Source: Coprothermobacter platensis DSM 11748
GTDB lineage: Bacteria > Coprothermobacterota > Coprothermobacteria > Coprothermobacterales > Coprothermobacteraceae
Length of the DNA stretch: 64,000 nt
Reading direction: 5' to 3'
Assembly: GCF_000378005.1 (NCBI RefSeq)
Contig: NZ_KB899040.1
Span: forward strand, 1,007,145 to 1,071,144
Each line of letters opens with the position of its first letter. Within the stretch, counting starts at the first letter, position 1. A program made the position numbers and the translations under genes. The notes beneath the pieces were generated by a model that saw nothing but the letters and a program-made list of their open reading frames with translations, was not told the DNA's origin and made no database searches. Below, in pieces: positions 1-8,364 of the stretch.

Positions 1-1616
1 ATAGGCAGATATAATCCCAAAGCGACAGGCATTATAGGTATTTCTAATATGGCAAGAACGATTGCAAAAACGACACCAATAATGACCAGCACCCAAGGCA
101 AATCAGCACTAAACACACCTTCTATGATCATCTTCATCAATGTAGCTTGCGGTGCGGCAATGTAAGAAGTACCGAAACCCCACGCTTGGTTGAGTAATGT
201 AAGAATAAAACCAATAACAGCAGCAGAAGCAACTACACCGATCATCATACCTGCTTCAATACGCCAAGGAGTACCTCCCACTAAATATCCCACTTTAGTA
301 TCCTGCACAACATCACCGGCAACTGCTGCGGCCGTACACACAATAGCACCCACAGCCAAAGCTGCAACCATACCGGTGGTACCTGTCCAACCCGTTGCCT
401 TCATGATCAATGCAGTTATCAAAACCGTAGCGATAGTCATACCAGAAACAGGGTTATTCGAACTGCCTATGAGACCGACAAGCCTGGAACTAACAGTAAC
501 AAAGAAGAAACCAAAAATGGCTGCTAACAGAGCACCAAGCCAACCCATGTGCATTTGGGGAATGAATACGGACACAATAATCGCTACGACAATACCACCA
601 ATCATGATCATGGGGTTCAAATCAGCATCTATACGGGACACTTTACCATTCGCTTTACCACCAAATCCCTTTAAAGCTTCTCTGAATGATTTAAACATGG
701 TGGGGAGCTCTTGTATGAGACTTATGAATCCACCACAAAGCATTGCACCTGCGCCCATGTATTTGAGATAGCTCGACCAAATATCCCCGTAGGACATCTG
801 TGAAAGGGGCACTGTGCTCGGGAATATGGGGCTAGCAACTGACTGTCCAAAGAAGGTGATCATTGGTATAAGCATGATCCATCCGAAAACAGCTCCAGCA
901 AACATGTATGACGAGATTTTCGGACCAACGATAAATCCTATGCCCAGAAGTGAAGGTAGTACATCAAGGCCGATAGCAGCATTTTTTATACCAGGAATAG
1001 TCCACCCAACTTCCGTGCTGAATAAGTTCATGCCGTCGCCCAAATACTTGTAGATGAAACCGACCAATCCACCCATCGCCATGTAATAAGCACCTGTTCC
1101 GCCCTCTTCACCTGCAACCAGTACTTCTGCACTGGCTATGGATTCAGGATAAGGCAGTATGCCATGCTGGCTCACAACCAGGTAGCGTCTTAAGGGTATC
1201 ATCAGCAGCGTACCGATGGTACCACCTACAAGTGTTATTAATCCCATAACCCAAGGATTCGGATTCAAACCCCACATAAATAAAGCGGGTAAGGTAAAAA
1301 TTGCACCTGCAGCCATTCCATCACCAGCAGATGCAATGGTTTGTACCATGTTGTTTTCCAAAATAGCATTTTTGCGCCCCAAAGCTTTGGAAACAGCTAT
1401 GGCAATAACCGATGCAGAAATAGAAACAGAAATAGTCATGCCTACTCGTAAACCCAAGTAAGCGTTTGCGGCGCCAAATAAAATTGAAAGAAAGGCGCCT
1501 AACAAAACCGAGACAACAGTAAATTCGGGCAAAGCTTGTTCGGAAGGGATGTACGGAACATAAGTTTGTCCTTCTTTCAAACCATAAGCCCCATCTGGTA
1601 AACCTCTTTTAGCCAA
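1..1616 (-). CDS. OPT family oligopeptide transporter (3' end outside window)
   Basis: A polytopic membrane protein of the oligopeptide transporter (OPT) superfamily, expected to import peptides or metal-peptide complexes. About 538 residues are in the window and the C-terminus lies beyond its left edge. It is closely similar throughout to the second OPT gene at 2190-4103; shared segments include AANAYLGLRVGMTIS near the N-terminus and GSS-NPVSGMTIATVL in the middle. I place the start at the TTG at 1616, 8 nt after an AGGAGGTGA Shine-Dalgarno site, giving MAKRGLPDGAYGL, which aligns with MARRGLPEGAYKL of the paralog. It is downstream of the PqqD-like gene on the same strand but has its own extended -10 promoter. 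Family assignment is firm; the substrate is not known. Confidence 0.9.
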   Translation of the reverse strand, partial: MAKRGLPDGAYGLKEGQTYVPYIPSEQALPEFTVVSVLLGAFLSILFGAANAYLGLRVGMTISVSISASVIAIAVSKALGRKNAILENNMVQTIASAGDGMAAGAIFTLPALFMWGLNPNPWVMGLITLVGGTIGTLLMIPLRRYLVVSQHGILPYPESIASAEVLVAGEEGGTGAYYMAMGGLVGFIYKYLGDGMNLFSTEVGWTIPGIKNAAIGLDVLPSLLGIGFIVGPKISSYMFAGAVFGWIMLIPMITFFGQSVASPIFPSTVPLSQMSYGDIWSSYLKYMGAGAMLCGGFISLIQELPTMFKSFREALKGFGGKANGKVSRIDADLNPMIMIGGIVVAIIVSVFIPQMHMGWLGALLAAIFGFFFVTVSSRLVGLIGSSNNPVSGMTIATVLITALIMKATGWTGTTGMVAALAVGAIVCTAAAVAGDVVQDTKVGYLVGGTPWRIEAGMMIGVVASAAVIGFILTLLNQAWGFGTSYIAAPQATLMKMIIEGVFSADLPWVLVIIGVVFAIVLAILEIPIMPVALGLYLP

Positions 1617-1654
1617 TTCTCAGTCACCTCCTAAAACCCAAAAGATTTCACTAT

Positions 1655-1663
1655 ATTTTAGCA
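1655..1663 (-). promoter_or_regulatory. Extended -10 promoter of the first OPT gene
   Basis: On the minus strand this reads TGCTAAAAT, an extended -10 element about 40 nt ahead of the TTG start. No good -35 box is visible. The other OPT gene has a near-identical element, TGATAAAAT, at 4141-4149, which supports both. Confidence 0.45.
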
Positions 1664-1777
1664 TTTAAACCCAGCTTACGCTTGAAACCACGTACAGTAG
1701 AAGCTATTCAATAACAATCTGGGGAACAAGGCCCATGTAGAACTAATTTATCGAGCAATTGCCTAATCTCTAAAAAC

Positions 1778-2119
1778 TTACTTGCCTTTTTTGAAATAAA
1801 TAAAATCGCCGTTATAAAGATAACGAATAAAGGTCACCAGTCGAGGAAATGTGGGAGATACTTTTTCTCCCATCTGTTCTTCTAAAAGCGTGCCTATCTG
1901 TGCTATGCTTCTCTCTCCATCAATGAGTAACCATACACGAGAGCCTATTTCGTCAAGATCTATGGTTATCTCTTCTGGCGTTTTAAAAAGGCGGTGCATT
2001 ATTTTGTCATACCACCTATTTCTGTAAATCTTTAAACTGACCAAACCTTCGTTTTCTACATGTTTGACATACCATTTCTTTACAGGTACCAGTTCCAGTG
2101 CATTGCGTTTTTTTGCCAC
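1778..2119 (-). CDS. PqqD-like small protein (RRE fold)
   Basis: A 113-residue protein resembling the PqqD family, whose fold serves as the peptide-recognition element (RRE) in many RiPP pathways. The family signature is seen as LDEIGSRVWLLIDGERSIAQI around residues 55-75, followed by a C-terminal helix and strand ending NGDFIYFKKGK. The start is GTG at 2119 behind GGAGGTGAAAA. It lies between two OPT transporter genes on the same strand. No radical SAM enzyme, precursor peptide or other PQQ gene is present in the window, so a role in PQQ synthesis is unlikely. An adaptor function tied to peptide uptake is only inference. Confidence 0.75.
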   Translation of the reverse strand: MAKKRNALELVPVKKWYVKHVENEGLVSLKIYRNRWYDKIMHRLFKTPEEITIDLDEIGSRVWLLIDGERSIAQIGTLLEEQMGEKVSPTFPRLVTFIRYLYNGDFIYFKKGK

Positions 2120-2139
2120 TTTTCACCTCCGTAGTTTAC

Positions 2140-2160
2140 GGGGGACGCACAGCGTCCCCC
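2140..2160 (-). other. Perfect 9-bp hairpin between OPT and pqqD-like genes
   Basis: GGGGGACGC, a three-base ACA loop, then GCGTCCCCC. It sits between the stop of the upstream OPT gene (2190) and the start of the PqqD-like gene (2119). No T-run follows it on either strand, so it is not a standard intrinsic terminator. It could protect or process the upstream OPT message and set the ratio of the two products. Confidence 0.6.
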
Positions 2161-2189
2161 AGATTAGAAACTTACTATTTTACACTTCC

Positions 2190-4103
2190 TTAACTATTCT
2201 CTTCTTTTGGCTTTCTAAAGGTGTAGAAGCACAATACAGCTGCCACCAATAAGAATAGCACCAACGTCCAACCGTTGCTAATTGGTGGCTTGTCGAACAG
2301 CGCAACATGGACATTGAAGTATGCAAACATTGCAAGCAGCAAGCCCATTAACGCTTCGCCAGCTATCAAGCCAGAGCTAAACAAGATACCTACTTCCTGC
2401 TGCTGTGAAACCTGCTCTTCATTTTTCTTGGACATCCTGTCTAAAATACCTCTGATAAAACCACCCACAGCTATAGGAGTAGAAAGATAAATGGGTAGGT
2501 ACAAGCCAATTCCTACAGGAAGAACAGGAATTCCCAATAGCTCCAGTGTTATCGCTATAAACGCACCAGCAATAACCAATATCCATGGAATGTTCGCGTT
2601 AAAAACACCTTCAATAATCAATTTCATGAGTGTAGCTTGAGGTGCAGGCACCTGAATGGAACCGAACCCCCATGCAGAATTAAGCATGATAAGAACAAAA
2701 CCAATGACTCCTGCAGATGCAGCTATACCGATGATTTGTGCTACTTGCTGTCTCCATGGTGTAGCGCCCAGTAAGTAACTCGCCTTTAAGTCTTGGGAAA
2801 TGTCACCCGCACTGGCTGCTGCTGTGCACACAATTCCACCAACAATCAATGCTGCGGCCATACCTGTGGTGCCAGAGAAACCTAAAGCTTTCATGATTAG
2901 AGCCGTCAGCAATACTGTAGCAATAGTCATACCAGAAACAGGGTTAGAAGAGCTTCCCACCATGCCAACAAGTCTGGAACTTACAGTAACAAAGAAGAAT
3001 CCAAACACAACAACAAGCAATGCTCCCATCCATCCTAAGGGAATATCCGGTAACAAAACCATGAGAACCACCATAGCAATAATACCTATGATAAGTGATA
3101 AGGGGCTCATATCTGTATCGGTTCGTACAACTTCCGTTGCTTTTGCACCGAAACCCTTCATGGCTTGTCTAAAAGAGCTGAACATCACAGGAAGCTCTTT
3201 TATCAAGCTGATCAAGCCTCCTGCGGCTACAGTGCCAGCACCAATATATCTTAGGTAAAATTTCCAAATATCAGAATAGTTCATTTGATTTAGAGGGATT
3301 GTTGACGGGAATATGGTTGCAGAAACGCTTTGGCCAAAGAACGATATGAGCGGTATAATAACTAACCAACCCAGTACAGCGCCCGCTAACATATAGAAAG
3401 ATATTTGTGGTCCGACGATGAACCCAACACCGAGTAGCGAGGGCAATACGTCAAAACCAAATGCAGCGTTCTTTATACCAGGTATTTCCCAACTTATCTC
3501 CGTTGGGAATAACAGAGCACCGTCCCCCAAATACTTGTAAATGAACCCAACTAAACCACCGATGACCAGATAATAGGCACTACTTCCACCTTCATCACCC
3601 GCCACCAGCACTTCTGCACAGGCAACACCTTCAGGATAAGGCAATATACCATGTTGCCCCACAATTAAATAACGCCGAATTGGAACCATGAACAACACAC
3701 CCAAAGTGCCACCTATGAACGTTACTGCACCAATGGTCCACGGGTTAGGGTTCATTCCCCACATAAACAATGCTGGAATAGTAAAAATGGCACCAGCCGC
3801 TAATGATTCTCCTGCAGAAGCAATGTTTTCCACTGTCATGTTTTCCAGAATAGACTTACGATGCAATAACCCTCGCGTTATTGCCATGGAAATGACAGCT
3901 GCAGGAATGGAAGCTGAAATCGTCATACCCACACGCAATCCCAGGTAAGCGTTTGCGGCACCAAAAACTACAGACAAAATCACACCAAGAATGACCGAGT
4001 AAATCGTAAATTCTGGCATTACCTTGTCTGGTGGAACATAGGGAATATACACCTGTCCCTCTTCAAGCTTGTAGGCGCCCTCTGGCAATCCCCTCCTTGC
4101 CAA
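2190..4103 (-). CDS. OPT family oligopeptide transporter
   Basis: A complete OPT-family transporter of about 637 residues with many hydrophobic segments, paralogous to the gene at 1-1616. It should import peptides, the main carbon and nitrogen source of a proteolytic fermenter. The start needs care: a TTG at 4109 sits directly on the SD, while the TTG at 4103 lies 6 nt after GGAGGTGA and gives MARRGLPEGAYKLEEGQ, which aligns with the start of the paralog. I therefore choose 4103. The gene has an extended -10 box upstream and is followed by a strong hairpin and the PqqD-like gene. The long plus-strand frames opposite it are shadows of its codon use. Confidence 0.92.
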   Translation of the reverse strand: MARRGLPEGAYKLEEGQVYIPYVPPDKVMPEFTIYSVILGVILSVVFGAANAYLGLRVGMTISASIPAAVISMAITRGLLHRKSILENMTVENIASAGESLAAGAIFTIPALFMWGMNPNPWTIGAVTFIGGTLGVLFMVPIRRYLIVGQHGILPYPEGVACAEVLVAGDEGGSSAYYLVIGGLVGFIYKYLGDGALLFPTEISWEIPGIKNAAFGFDVLPSLLGVGFIVGPQISFYMLAGAVLGWLVIIPLISFFGQSVSATIFPSTIPLNQMNYSDIWKFYLRYIGAGTVAAGGLISLIKELPVMFSSFRQAMKGFGAKATEVVRTDTDMSPLSLIIGIIAMVVLMVLLPDIPLGWMGALLVVVFGFFFVTVSSRLVGMVGSSSNPVSGMTIATVLLTALIMKALGFSGTTGMAAALIVGGIVCTAAASAGDISQDLKASYLLGATPWRQQVAQIIGIAASAGVIGFVLIMLNSAWGFGSIQVPAPQATLMKLIIEGVFNANIPWILVIAGAFIAITLELLGIPVLPVGIGLYLPIYLSTPIAVGGFIRGILDRMSKKNEEQVSQQQEVGILFSSGLIAGEALMGLLLAMFAYFNVHVALFDKPPISNGWTLVLFLLVAAVLCFYTFRKPKEENS

Positions 4104-4140
4104 CTTCAATCACCTCCCACAATGCATATTGAATAATGTT

Positions 4141-4149
4141 ATTTTATCA
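4141..4149 (-). promoter_or_regulatory. Extended -10 promoter of the second OPT gene
   Basis: Reads TGATAAAAT on the minus strand, about 40 nt before the TTG start, matching the TGCTAAAAT element of the paralogous gene. No clear -35 box is visible. Confidence 0.45.
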
Positions 4150-4197
4150 CCGTTATGTGTAGGAGATGCCTAGTATGAATAGCAAAAAGTTCTTTGT

Positions 4198-4851
4198 TTA
4201 ACTTTCAAGCAATTTCTGCAGCCAAAATGCCAAAAACGATGCGACAATGCCAACCAATAATGCTATGGCCAAAACCGCCCAAAATGACAACGAGAAAAAG
4301 AATGTATGTATCCACAATGTCGATAAAAAAGTCACCAAAAATGAACGCCAAAGGATAGCATCAGCGCCAGACCCAAACGGGATTAACAGAGAAAGTAGCA
4401 TAAAGACCATGGGAAGCGGAAAAACATTATATAATAACGAGCCTTTTTCAGCAAGTACAGATAACTGCGTATAGTCCAAGGTGTTAAGGGAAACGAATAC
4501 AGAAAGATAACCAAGCGCCCAGATACCAAGCAGTAGCAAAGTCCAAATGCGTGACCACGGATGATCTATGTCTTTTAAAACCAAACCAAAACCCATCGTA
4601 CAAACCAAAGCAATCAAGACCACGTTAATGGGCAGAATCCATACAAAGGTACCTCCAAAAGACATACTCGAAAGCATGAGCCACAAGAATGCAACACCAA
4701 GTACGAAACGATTATCCTTAAATACAAAATCTTCTCTGCTGATAAACTTGCCATCTTCTCTTTTTTGTTTAAGCACTAACTTCGTCGATGCAACATGAAC
4801 TACCATAGCAACGACAGCAAAAACAGCCCAGACCAATAGCATTTTCCACAT
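4198..4851 (-). CDS. Membrane protein of unknown function
   Basis: I do not recognise this 217-residue protein. It begins with a hydrophobic segment, has a charged stretch around residues 28-50 (KQKREDGKFISRED), and then several further hydrophobic segments to the C-terminus, so it is a polytopic inner-membrane protein. It starts at ATG 4851 with its SD (GGAGG) encoded in the last codons of the upstream gene, which ends at 4857. The tight spacing means the two are translated together and probably act together. See the neighbouring 381-residue protein for a possible functional hint. Confidence 0.7.
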   Translation of the reverse strand: MWKMLLVWAVFAVVAMVVHVASTKLVLKQKREDGKFISREDFVFKDNRFVLGVAFLWLMLSSMSFGGTFVWILPINVVLIALVCTMGFGLVLKDIDHPWSRIWTLLLLGIWALGYLSVFVSLNTLDYTQLSVLAEKGSLLYNVFPLPMVFMLLSLLIPFGSGADAILWRSFLVTFLSTLWIHTFFFSLSFWAVLAIALLVGIVASFLAFWLQKLLES

Positions 4852-4856
4852 CGCAG

Positions 4857-6002
4857 CTACCTCCCTTCACCAAAAAACACATAGCTTGCTAAAAGCGCAA
4901 TAATGAATGGCACCAACGTGTTTATGACGTCCAATTTTATATTGGCCCAGCCCAGAGTGGAATTGAGTATGTTTTGGATTGAGAAAAATGCGCCGCTCCC
5001 ACCCCAAAGGTTGACGGCTATAGAAGAAACGAAACCGGTAAAGATGCCGGCAATTGAGAGAAACAATCCTATTATGACGGGGACAATCCCTACGTTGATG
5101 CTTGGTTTAGCTATTTGGTAACACAACCCCAATAAGAGGATAAGGACATAGATCCTTACAATGGCCACAGTAGGAGCGGTAATGAGCATCGATGCAAGGC
5201 CCGTAGCTTTAAACAGAAAGCCGACAGATGGTGGTAAACCAGCTAATACGATGGTCTGTAAAGAAGGGCTCGCCAATCTGCCTAGAACAGCCCATGGAAA
5301 AGCGATCATAGCGAGTAAAGCCAACTCAAAGCTGCCTCCCCGAGGAGAGGCAAACAAGACTGCGTATGTAATCATGAAGAAAAAGAAAAAGTCTGATTCA
5401 GCAGAATCTGTCTTTCTAAAAACACAGAACAGATAAACCATACACGGGATTAATCCTATTAACCAGAGTACAGCATCAAGGTATGATGGAGTTAGCCTTA
5501 CTTCAAAAGTTGGATACCACAGAAAGAAAACAAACATGTAGCTTACTAATGTTCCCAAAACCTTTAACGTGGAAGAAGTCAAACGTGTTAAGCTAAGCGG
5601 GAGCAGGGTCAGCGATAATACATCCAATAGGAGAGAAATATTCCTTGTGAAATCGGCATTGTTTGCGAAATCAGCTCCACGCTGAGCCATCTTTTGCGGC
5701 AGTAGCCACCAATAAGAAGATTTATCTGGTTCGCCCATAGCTAAATATGTTCGAAAAATGGTAGAGCCTACCAATATGGCTGTTCCGGCCCAAAACGTCC
5801 AAGGAATACGGTCTTTGGATAACATAAAAACCAGCACATATGTTGCAAGCAAAACAATTATGGCGATCCAGTAGGTTGATCTGACTAACGGGATAAGCCA
5901 TAACGCAGACAGAAGCAAAACACCGACAAACTTTACATTCTTTGATTCCACCAACTCCCAGACGCTTACAACTAAAGACGGTATTACCATAAGAAAATCC
6001 AT
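4857..6002 (-). CDS. Polytopic membrane protein, possible distant NuoN/MrpD-like subunit
   Basis: A 381-residue, almost wholly hydrophobic protein with about ten membrane segments. Near residue 255 it carries LAGLPPSVGFLFKATGLASM, which recalls the conserved LxGLPPxxGFxxK segment of NuoN, HyfB and MrpD proton-channel subunits. It is much shorter than the roughly 480 residues of those proteins and their other motifs are not obvious, so the link is tentative. It lies 12 nt after the RNase H-like gene and 5 nt before another membrane protein, forming a three-gene unit. No other complex I or Mrp gene is in the window. Confidence 0.6.
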   Translation of the reverse strand: MDFLMVIPSLVVSVWELVESKNVKFVGVLLLSALWLIPLVRSTYWIAIIVLLATYVLVFMLSKDRIPWTFWAGTAILVGSTIFRTYLAMGEPDKSSYWWLLPQKMAQRGADFANNADFTRNISLLLDVLSLTLLPLSLTRLTSSTLKVLGTLVSYMFVFFLWYPTFEVRLTPSYLDAVLWLIGLIPCMVYLFCVFRKTDSAESDFFFFFMITYAVLFASPRGGSFELALLAMIAFPWAVLGRLASPSLQTIVLAGLPPSVGFLFKATGLASMLITAPTVAIVRIYVLILLLGLCYQIAKPSINVGIVPVIIGLFLSIAGIFTGFVSSIAVNLWGGSGAFFSIQNILNSTLGWANIKLDVINTLVPFIIALLASYVFFGEGR

Positions 6003-6014
6003 AAATCGGCCTCC

Positions 6015-6605
6015 TCAGAAAAGAGATTGTTCAATGTGAAGGTATAAATTGGCTAACCCAGTAATGTCATAAAAATTGTGCTTCAGCACTTTTTCCAAAC
6101 TTTCCGTGTCTCCATCATAAAGAAAATTCTGGTAATACTGCGGAACAAAACGCGAAGGAACATCGTCAACGCGTTCAATGCCGAGAAAATGCTTTTCCAA
6201 AAATGATTGCTTCAAAGAAGGAACTTTCCCTTGAAAACGTTTTTTTGCAGTCAAGTATAAATCAATGTGCAGCTCAGGAGAAAACGGCTTAAGACCATGG
6301 TATCGTAAACGTTGGTTGATAAATGGGATATCGAAATTTGCTCCGTTATATGTGACAACATCGCCTCCGTCGGTAAGTTCCAAAAACCTTTCTAAAAGGT
6401 TTTTCTCGCCTTCTTCGTCCAAAAGATAAAGTTGCGTTGCCCTTACTTCCGGTCCTCCCCGTAAGAGCCCAATAACAGTAAGGGGGCTACCCACAAGAGA
6501 CAACGTTTCTATGTCTAAAAACGTTTTCGGAACCCAAATGTCGTCGCTTATCTCATATCCGCGCTCAGCAAATCCTTCATGACGTATTTCCGTAAAAACA
6601 GCCAT
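6015..6605 (-). CDS. RNase H-like 3'-5' exonuclease (YprB type)
   Basis: A nuclease-fold protein of about 196 residues resembling the YprB ribonuclease H-like domain. From the ATG at 6605, acidic residues D31 and E33 lie in FLDIETL, a third in YNGANFDIPFI and a fourth in HNFYDITGL, the DEDD arrangement of two-metal exonucleases. Bacillus YprB has extra C-terminal regions; here only the nuclease domain is present. An upstream TTG (6620) is possible, but the ATG lies just after a TATCAT -10-like sequence and there is no SD, suggesting a leaderless message. The gene is head-to-head with a membrane protein gene starting at 6620. Confidence 0.75.
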   Translation of the reverse strand: MAVFTEIRHEGFAERGYEISDDIWVPKTFLDIETLSLVGSPLTVIGLLRGGPEVRATQLYLLDEEGEKNLLERFLELTDGGDVVTYNGANFDIPFINQRLRYHGLKPFSPELHIDLYLTAKKRFQGKVPSLKQSFLEKHFLGIERVDDVPSRFVPQYYQNFLYDGDTESLEKVLKHNFYDITGLANLYLHIEQSLF

Positions 6606-6619
6606 GTGTATATGATACA

Positions 6620-7081
6620 ATGAACTTCGTTATGTGGCTTGCATTTTTGTTTTCAATATCTGCCTTTAACAACTTTCACAGGCAAAAATTTGCCCTTTCT
6701 TTTGCTACCGCTTTAGTTATACTTGGGTATCTTTACTCGAGCAATTATTTTATATTTGTGGACATAGGCCTTCTTATCATACTGTGGATTCAGAGACCGA
6801 CGCGAATACTTGTGGGCTCAGTAGTGGCTTTAGCTATCTCGCTCTTTACATTCTCTTTGATGCCATATAGCATTGTCCCCGCTTATCTATCTTTTACCCA
6901 TTATTTTCTTTCTCTGGCACTTATGGCTTCTATAACAGAAGATTCACTTATCGGGGCTGCCATCCTTATTTCGGTGTTCAACAGTCAGTGGGCTGCAGTA
7001 GTTATTGCTCTTTACGCAGTCATTACAGGATATCAAGCACTTAAGAAAGCTGATCTTCTTCCGAAACTTCACGTTCGATAA
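6620..7081 (+). CDS. Small membrane protein of unknown function
   Basis: A 153-residue hydrophobic protein with four or five membrane segments and a basic C-terminus (KKADLLPKLHVR). I do not recognise a family. Its ATG at 6620 has no SD and follows TATGAT at 6611-6616 by only 3 nt, so translation may instead begin at the ATG at 6632. Its 3' end overlaps the convergent CorC/HlyC-type gene by 41 bp. It faces the RNase H-like gene across 14 bp. Confidence 0.55.
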   Translation: MNFVMWLAFLFSISAFNNFHRQKFALSFATALVILGYLYSSNYFIFVDIGLLIILWIQRPTRILVGSVVALAISLFTFSLMPYSIVPAYLSFTHYFLSLALMASITEDSLIGAAILISVFNSQWAAVVIALYAVITGYQALKKADLLPKLHVR

Positions 7082-8345
7082 GAACTTTGTCTATACGCTT
7101 ATTTGTAACAGAAAGAACAGTGAACTTTGTTCCATCAATTTTCAATTTCTCCCCTACTTCTGGAAAATGTTGAAGTTGTAAGAGAATAAAACCGGCTATG
7201 GTGTCTACTTCCTCTGCCTCCAAGTTTAGATCCAAAGCGTCATTAACATCCCCTAAAGAGACCTGGCCTAAAACCACAGCCTTTACGTAATCATCAGATT
7301 TTTCTACAATCCTTATGGGCTCTTCTTCCTGGTCGTACTCATCTCGTATTTCTCCTACAAGCTCTTCAAGGATGTCTTCCAAACTTACAACGCCCGCGAC
7401 AGCACCATATTCATCAACTACCACAGCCAAATGATTACGTAAACGTCGCATTTGGAAAAACACTTCATTTATCATTTCTGTTTCAGGAACAAACAGTACA
7501 TCACGCCTAATACTGATCAAATCCTGCCCCATATTTCCTTGAACCTGCAAACGCATCAAATCCTTTATGTGAACCACACCAAGTACGTTATCCAACGTTT
7601 CATCACAGAGCAAAGCCCTGGAGTAACCAGAATCGAGCATAAGTTTTAGGGCATCTTCCACACTGGTCCTTTTATCAAGCCAGAACACCGCAAGACGAGG
7701 AGTCATGATTTCTCTAACCGTTGTGTCACTGAATTCAAGAACAGATTTAATCATTTCCTCTTCTTCTTGAAGAAACTGCCCTTCTGACCTGCCACGTTCT
7801 ACTATTCTCAAAACCTCTTCATCGGTAACCACACTGCTATATTCCAGGCTGCCTACGCCTACAAACGCCAAAACAAGTTTCTGAACACTAGCCAGCAACC
7901 AAACAAATGGGTACAATACATAAAGAGTGGTAGCAAGGCCAACTAAAGCTCTTGGAGCAAAATAATCCCTATACCTGACAGCTAATGATTTAGGAATAAG
8001 CTCACCAAAGATTATAGAGACAAAAGAAACAAGAGCTGTGATGATGATAGCGGCTATCGTTCCACTGTTTGGTATCCCGATGCGGGATAGTACCACGCCC
8101 AAGGGAGCAACCCAGCCTAACGTGGAAAAAGAAGACATGAGGAACCCTGCAAGAGTGACACCTATTTGGACAGAAGAAAAGAAAAACGGAGGATCATCCA
8201 GCAGCTTTTTAACGAGACCACTTTTTGCACGAGCGCCCAGAACTTCCCCAATCTCATCCTTATCCATTGATACAACAGCGATCTCTGTTGCGGCGAAATA
8301 ACCATTTATAAGAACCAACAAAACTAACACAAAGAACATATTCAC
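7041..8345 (-). CDS. CNNM/CorC-HlyC family membrane protein with CBS pair
   Basis: A 434-residue protein with the layout of the HlyC/CorC (UPF0053, CNNM) family. It has an N-terminal DUF21 membrane domain (residues 1 to about 180; begins FVLVLLVLINGYFAATEIAV), a CBS pair (about 210-330; IMTPRLAVFWLD and VVVDEYGAVAGVVSLEDILEEL), and a C-terminal CorC_HlyC domain. Family members are linked to Mg2+ or Co2+ efflux and tolerance; the older name 'hemolysin C' is misleading. Start is GTG 8345 or ATG 8339; no well-placed SD decides between them. It is the last gene of a run that begins with a CsoR-type metal regulator, which fits a metal-handling role. Confidence 0.85.
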   Translation of the reverse strand: MNMFFVLVLLVLINGYFAATEIAVVSMDKDEIGEVLGARAKSGLVKKLLDDPPFFFSSVQIGVTLAGFLMSSFSTLGWVAPLGVVLSRIGIPNSGTIAAIIITALVSFVSIIFGELIPKSLAVRYRDYFAPRALVGLATTLYVLYPFVWLLASVQKLVLAFVGVGSLEYSSVVTDEEVLRIVERGRSEGQFLQEEEEMIKSVLEFSDTTVREIMTPRLAVFWLDKRTSVEDALKLMLDSGYSRALLCDETLDNVLGVVHIKDLMRLQVQGNMGQDLISIRRDVLFVPETEMINEVFFQMRRLRNHLAVVVDEYGAVAGVVSLEDILEELVGEIRDEYDQEEEPIRIVEKSDDYVKAVVLGQVSLGDVNDALDLNLEAEEVDTIAGFILLQLQHFPEVGEKLKIDGTKFTVLSVTNKRIDKVLIEREVSEEDQLS

Positions 8346-8364
8346 TTGCTAATTGGAACCTCCG

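Noticed and set aside
190-1461. Long plus-strand open frames opposite the first OPT gene
   Set aside because: They are antisense shadows. The same frames appear opposite the paralog (2800-3258, 3688-3948), have no SD, and translate to low-complexity Pro/Ala/Thr/Ile sequence.
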